Positions 59,761-64,000 of a stretch of 64,000 nucleotides of DNA are shown in pieces. The position numbers were made by a program, and so were the translations under genes. The stretch is from Acheta domesticus (lineage: Eukaryota; Arthropoda; Insecta; Orthoptera; Gryllidae), in assembly GCA_031308135.1 (NCBI GenBank), contig JAHLJT010002630.1, positions 98,810,141 through 98,874,140 on the forward strand. The letters run 5' to 3'. Below the pieces are notes generated by a model that had not been told where the DNA came from, ran no database searches, and saw only the letters and a program-made list of their open reading frames with translations. Position 1 is the stretch's first letter. Each line of letters starts with the position of its first letter.

Positions 59761-59830
59761 GTTACCGCACTGCCCCGCCATTCGCCTGTTAACGTAGCGC
59801 CGAAAACTAACGATTATAGGTCGTGTGGAC
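59761..59830 (-). mobile_element. SINE family 1 fragment
   Basis: CACTGCCCCGCCATTCGCCT and CGAAAACTAACGATTATAGG align with the central body of the family (GCATTCGCCTGGTGTTGATC, GGAAAACTACCGA). Confidence 0.5.
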
Positions 59831-59974
59831 AGTGACAGTGGTGGATAGTGACAGTGACAGTGGTGGAAATGGTAATGACAGTGGCTACGGCAGTTCAGCA
59901 ATGGTAACGGTCAGAGTGACGATGACGATAAATGATGGCGGTGTCGGCGGGGGGCGGGGCTAGTGGCTGGCGCG

Positions 59975-61418
59975 CGCCGTGCCGCCGTGCCGCCGTGCCC
60001 CCGTGCCCCCGTTCCGCCGTGCCGCCGTGCCGCCGTGCCGCCGTGCCGCCGTGCCGCCGTGCCGCCGTGCCCCCGTGCCCCCGTTCCGCCGTGGCGCCGT
60101 GCCCCCCGTGCCGCCGTGCCGCCGTGCCGCCGTGCCGCCGTGCCCCCGTGCCCCCGTTCCGCCGTGGCGCCGTGCCCCCGTGCCGCCGTGCCGCCGTGCC
60201 GCCGTGCCGCCGTGCCGCCGTGCCGCCGTGCCGCCGTGCCGCCGTGCCGCCGTGCCGCCGTGCCGCCGTGCCGCCGTGCCCCCGTGCCCCCGTGCCCCCG
60301 TGCCGCCGTGCCGCCGTGCCGCCGTGCCGCCGTGCCGCCGTGCCCCCGTGCCCCCGTGCCGCCGTGCCTCCGTGCCCCCGTGCCGCCGTGCCCCCGTGCC
60401 CCCGTTCCGCCGTGGCGCCGTGCCGCCGTGCCGCCGTGCCGCCGTGCCGCCGTGCCCCCGTGCCGCCGTGCCGCCGTGCCCCCGTGCCGCCGTGCCGCCG
60501 TGCCCCCGTGCCGCCGTGCCGCCGTGCCCCCGTGCCGCCGTGCCCCCGTGCCGCCGTGCCGCCGTGCCGCCGTGCCCCCGTGCCCCCGTGCCGCCGTGCC
60601 CCCGTGCCGCCGTGCCCCCGTGCCGCCGTGCCGCCGTGCCGCCGTGCCCCCGTGCCGCCGTGCCGCCGTGCCCCCGTGCCCCCGTGCCGCCGTGCCGCCG
60701 TGCCCCCGTGCCGCCGTGCCGCCGTGCCCCCGTGCCCCCGTGCCCCCGTGCCGCCGTGCCCCCGTGCCCCCGTGCCGCCGTGCCCCCGTGCCGCCGTGCC
60801 GCCGTGCCGCCGTGCCGCCGTGCCGCCGTGCCGCCGTGCCGCCGTGTCCCCGTGCCGCCGTGCCCCCGTGCCGCCGTGCCGCCGTGCCCCCGTGCCGCCG
60901 TGCCCCCGTGCCGCCGTGCCCCCGTGCCGCCGTGCCGCCGTGCCGCCGTGCCCCCGTTCCGCCGTGGCGCCGTGCCCCCGTGCCGCCGTGCCGCCGTGCC
61001 GCCGTGCCGCCGTGCCGCCGTGCCCCCGTGCCGCCGTGCCGCCGTGCCGCCGTGCCCCCGTTCCGCCGTGGCGCCGTGCCCCCGTGCCGCCGTGCCGCCG
61101 TGCCGCCGTGCCGCCGTGCCGCCGTGCCGCCGTGCCTCCGTGCCGCCGTGCCGCCGTGCCCCCGTGCCGCCGTGCCGCCGTGCCCCCGTGCCGCCGTGCC
61201 CCCGTGCCGCCGTGCCGCCGTGCCGCCGTGCCCCCGTGCCGCCGTGCCGCCGTGCCCCCGTGCCCCCGTGCCGCCGTGCCGCCGTGCCGCCGTGCCGCCG
61301 TGCCGCCGTGCCGCCGTGCCGCCGTGCCCCCGTGCCCCCGTGCCCCCGTGCCGCCGTGCCGCCGTGCCGCCGTGCCGCCGTGCCCCCGTGCCGCCGTGCC
61401 GCCGTGCCGCCGTGCCGC
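59975..61418. repeat. 8-bp GC minisatellite, ~180 units
   Basis: The unit is CCGTGCCG or CCGTGCCC, the two forms alternating irregularly. A variant block, CCCCGTTCCGCCGTGGCGCC, occurs near 60080, 60154, 60402, 60953 and 61058, evidence of larger duplicated segments. As 24 bp (three units) has no stop in any plus frame, frames of 520-557 codons (AVPPCRR repeats) run in all three, and one on the minus strand. These are artefacts. Confidence 0.95.
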
Positions 61419-61545
61419 GTGGGTGCGCGCCCGCCGAGCGGGGCGGCGCAGGAGGCGAGACTCAACGGGAGCGGCGGCGGCCGCGGATGTTTAAAGCGGA
61501 TGTGGCGCCGACGCCACCCAGCGGAACGGGAGAACCCAGCTCTAA

Positions 61546-61925
61546 GGCCCGGCCACGGTGTAAGATATACAGGTGTGTTCACTGCCATTCTCAAACTGAA
61601 GCTTATCGGAGGCTAGTTCTCACAGTTCTCGCGTAAAGGCCTTGCGATCTTTGCGTCTCATTTGGGTAAGGTCGTGATCCATTCGACAGCTCTGTGGTCA
61701 GCTGATTTCTAATTTCGAGTCAATGATTTGTCGCTTCGCGGTAGAATTGGTTAAGTCTAAAACGAACAGTTACGAAAATGGGTAGGAAATGTTTTGTAAT
61801 CTTTACACTCTGACCCAAACCGATCGTGCACACCGTACGGACAAGCGAGGAACTAGCCTCAAACTGGCTTCATAAAATTTGTCCCACAGGTGGCTAGTTG
61901 ACACACCTATATATGTGGGCCCGGC
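61546..61925 (+). mobile_element. hAT-like family 2, complete copy with 8-bp duplication
   Basis: The body 61554-61917 begins CACGGTGTAAGATATACAGG and ends in the diverged complement ...CACACCTATATATGTG. GGCCCGGC is duplicated exactly on both sides (61546-61553, 61918-61925). Eight-bp duplication and ~24-bp inverted ends fit hAT. The 364-bp body has no transposase. Related copies: 43944-44338 (reverse) and 47128-47218 (right end only). Confidence 0.85.
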
Positions 61926-61983
61926 ATACACGTTCCGGTATACCGGTGAGGTTTGCTTGTGCAGGTAACCTGTGGTTGTTGTT

Positions 61984-63245
61984 ATAATTATTATATTTTT
62001 TATTATTATATTATTATTATTATTTCTCTATATCACGACTAAATTTGTTATGTGTCGGCTGAATATGAAATCTACTCCAGGTTGCAACCAGCTACCTAAG
62101 GAGCAGATCTAGGGATTGTCGGTGCTTCTACAATACTTTGCGCAAAATGTGAGCTATTCCAAATAAAGCGATTTCTTGCACTTCCCAGTCTTTTGAATTG
62201 CCTGGGAGTTTAGACAAGTTTTTACACAAATTTTGCGGAACAAATCCCAGAGCTCCGATAACTATCGGGACGACCTGTGCTTTTACGCCCCACATTCGGC
62301 TGATCTCGATTTCCAAACTCATTTATTTAAGACGTTTTTCTGCCTCCTCGGTAACGACGTTTTGATCGCTAGGTACAGCAACACCAACAAGTAGACATGA
62401 TCTTTCCTTTAAATCCCGAATAACTATATCTGGTTTGTTTGCTGCTATCGTGCGATCAGTTTTTATTTGTTGGCCATACAATATTGTACACAATCCAACA
62501 GATGTCACCGGTTTTGGTGAGTGTTCGTACCTCTTGGGGCATGTGTTTGGAACTTCGAGGGCGGTACAGATCTGCCAGTGGAGGTAGCTACTGTGGCGTC
62601 ATACGGATGTATTAAAACACAGACGAGGGTGGGTAGAATAAACAGTTGGTTTATTAATGAAAAATCACAGACCGAAGTCGTAAAACACCATAACACTGCC
62701 TTCTACTAAGTAAATAAATACAGCCCACCACAAGAAGTGATATTACAGTGCGGCTACCACACCGCCCAAACCACAAACGTTTCCCCTCGGTGTGATGCAC
62801 CGCTCTGCCGAGACAAACCTACATGTCTCATGACTAACGACAAACTAATGCCGGCTTCCCCTCCGCGTGCTAGACGCACAGCCTCCTACTCACACAGCTC
62901 GAACTACAGAAAAGAAGAATGGGGCGTTCGTCACCCGGCTTTTATAGGCGCCATGGCGCCGCCCGCCGCCACCGTTGCCCGTCCCTGCACCTGAGACGAC
63001 GCTTCGCTCGCTCGGAAAAACCGATGCGTCATTGCGCGTCACCACGCCAGATGTCCAGCCCTTTGTTCCACATCCGGTGAAATTTCTGCTCGTTTGAGCG
63101 TGCATGACGCTACACTACACACCCTGTCATGTCTTTTCAGGTATTCGGTCTTTGCTAGGATTGGACAAGCTGAGACAATATGATCGATGGTTTCTACGTG
63201 TTCCTGAGAGATGCGGCATTTATCGTCTTGGGAAATTTTGAGTTT
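61984..63245 (-). pseudogene. R4/Dong-like LINE, ORF C-terminus and 3' UTR, split by solo LTR
   Basis: The minus strand from about 63240 encodes DKCRISQEHVETIDHIVSAC then PILAKTEYLKRHDRV: a Cys/His knuckle (one Cys replaced by Ser) followed by the EYxxRHD motif. After the LTR (62592-63114) the same ORF resumes with HWQIC, then ANKPDIVIRDL, VAVPSD and EEAEKRLK, stop (62323-62325), MSLEIEISRMW, VVPIVIGALG and ALFGIAHILRKVL, ending at 62128. The PD...D...E..K arrangement is the restriction-like endonuclease region found at the C-terminus of R2/R4/Dong-type LINEs. The 3' UTR runs to an ATT/TAA-type tract at ~61984-62025. Only the last part of the ORF is present; one stop and the LTR inactivate it. 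Confidence 0.8.
62592..63114 (-). mobile_element. Solo LTR (523 bp) with 4-bp target duplication
   Basis: Inserted in the LINE ORF. On its own strand it starts TGTAGCGTCATG and ends ATGACGCCACA (TG...CA). CTAC is duplicated at 62588-62591 and 63115-63118. A TATA box (TATAAAAG, complement at 62939-62946) and AATAAA (complement at 62648-62653) lie in promoter and polyadenylation order. No internal genes, so it is a solo LTR left by recombination. A 4-bp duplication fits Gypsy or BEL/Pao; not resolved. Confidence 0.85.
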
Positions 63246-63298
63246 TAATATTATTATTATCATTATTGTTATTATTATTATTATTATCATCATTATCC
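63246..63298. repeat. (ATT)n microsatellite at the LINE 5' junction
   Basis: Imperfect ATT/ATC trinucleotide tract directly at the truncated 5' end of the LINE (TAA-type on the LINE strand). It explains the poly-Ile run in frames on both strands. Confidence 0.85.
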
Positions 63299-63409
63299 TT
63301 TCCGTATTCATCGTCCGCGAATTTCGCGTCCGATGCCAGCGCGCGCTCGTCAGCGAGATGAAGCAAACTCCACAAACGAGGGAGAGGCCTGCCAGGGGCT
63401 AACAGGGCG

Positions 63410-63545
63410 CGCGTTCTGGCGGCGGCCGGCGGCGGCGGCGCCGCGCCACTAATGGGGCCGCGTTTCGCCCCTCCCCCACTCCCCTTCCCCTTCCCCTGAC
63501 GCGGCATCCACCGGCGCGGCGCGGGGGCGGGGAAGCCTCTGACCT
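63410..63545. other. GC-rich block
   Basis: GGCGGCCGGCGGCGGCGGCG and CCCCTTCCCC-type sequence with no recognisable gene; frames over it are Arg/Pro/Ala-rich. Confidence 0.35.
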
Positions 63546-63601
63546 GGGGCAACTGCCAGGTTGTTTGCTTCGTCATGACAATCCTTTATTAGCATCAATT
63601 A

Positions 63602-63832
63602 CTGTAATACTCAAAGAAACCGCATCACCGAAAGAAAATTGTCATTCTGTATTTTGCTAATCCAATATCTTCTCAAACATTGGTAATCATATATTTTATG
63701 TAGATTATATGATGTTTCTGATTCCATTACATTCATAACTCACTCGATTTTTGCAAATCTAGAAGTGTATTTTTAGGATTATATTGCCGGTTACAGCTGT
63801 CAGCGAAGTGATGTGATTTTTTATAACTACTG
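63602..63832. mobile_element. TA-target MITE, family C, copy 2 (reverse)
   Basis: Reverse orientation relative to 39219-39475. TA at 63600-63601 and 63833-63834. Ends CTGTAATACTCAAAGAAACC (left) and the complement of CAGTAGTTATAAAAAATCAC (right), with subterminal GGATTATATTGC shared. No coding capacity. Confidence 0.8.
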
Positions 63833-63839
63833 TACACAA

Positions 63840-63870
63840 CGTTTCGTAACTTGTTTTGTTACATCTTCAG
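63840..63870 (-). other. CTGAAGAT-hairpin-GAAACG motif, copy 2
   Basis: The minus strand reads CTGAAGAT, a GTAAC/GTTAC stem with an A-rich loop, then GAAACG. It has the same flanks as 21055-21087 with a different but still paired stem. Confidence 0.45.
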
Positions 63871-64000
63871 GTAATAGAATTATGGGATACAGAAATCGAT
63901 ATTCTTATCTGCATATCAAATTGGTGTGGTTCTGATTGGACCAATTTGATATGCAGATAAGAATGTTGCTTTCTGTATCCCATAATGTTAGTAATCTGAA
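63867..64000. repeat. Long inverted repeat running off the window
   Basis: ATTATGGGATACAGAAA and ATTCTTATCTGCATATCAAA with TTGGT (from 63879) are repeated in reverse complement ending at 63986, with ~14 bp between the inner arms. Weaker pairing continues outward to TTCAG at 63866-63870 and CTGAA at the last bases of the window, so the element probably continues beyond 64000. Confidence 0.75.

Noticed and set aside
59932..61636. Frames of 520-557 codons in three plus frames and one minus frame
   Set aside because: All derive from the 8-bp GC minisatellite; no non-repeat domain is attached.

Overview
No host gene can be supported in this window. It reads as intergenic, repeat-dominated DNA of an animal. 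The mix of families (tRNA-derived SINEs, TA- and TTAA-target DNA transposons, hAT-like elements, Jockey- and R4/Dong-like LINEs, a solo LTR) fits an arthropod. A large-genome hemimetabolous insect (stick insect, cockroach or termite type) is my best guess, by inference only. All open frames longer than about 150 codons lie in GC-rich or purine-rich tandem repeats with no stop codons and are not genes. A 100-N assembly gap sits at 31455-31554.

Layout. 1-993: a ~400-bp tandem unit built from a palindromic TA-target MITE plus spacer. 994-10652: about 34 copies of a ~280-bp satellite. 10.7-20 kb: AT-rich DNA with a SINE, a GA-rich microsatellite, a 15-bp GC-rich minisatellite (16.47-17.74 kb) and a degenerate 15-bp AT-rich one. 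20-21.1 kb: repeat fragments and a 17-bp minisatellite. 21573-26443: a 4,871-bp foldback-type element whose inverted ends are tandem ~144-bp units, flanked by a perfect 9-bp target duplication. 27-37.7 kb: a SINE-rich stretch with two palindromic MITEs and a piggyBac-type TTAA element. 37.7-39.2 kb: GC-rich DNA and an 18-bp purine minisatellite. 39.2-44.4 kb: a series of DNA elements with recognisable ends, including a hAT-like element with a smaller TA MITE nested in its very tip. 45.5-47.2 kb: possible LTR remnant, Jockey-type reverse transcriptase fragment, hAT-like fragment. 48.7-57.2 kb: MITE, LTR-like block, GA microsatellite, LINE 3' ends. 58.8-61.4 kb: SINE, hAT-like copy and a 1.44-kb 8-bp GC minisatellite. 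61.5-64 kb: a hAT-like element with perfect 8-bp target duplication, an R4/Dong-like LINE 3' region between TAA-type microsatellites and split by a solo LTR, a TA MITE, and an inverted repeat running off the window end.

There is no pathway to reconstruct. What can be read is insertion history: nested insertions with intact target duplications give relative ages, and several loci show conversion between dispersed and tandem repeats (MITE-containing tandem units, tandem units used as transposon ends). The strongest observations are the foldback element, the MITE nested in a hAT terminus, the solo LTR whose removal restores the LINE reading frame, and the LINE flanked by TAA repeats.
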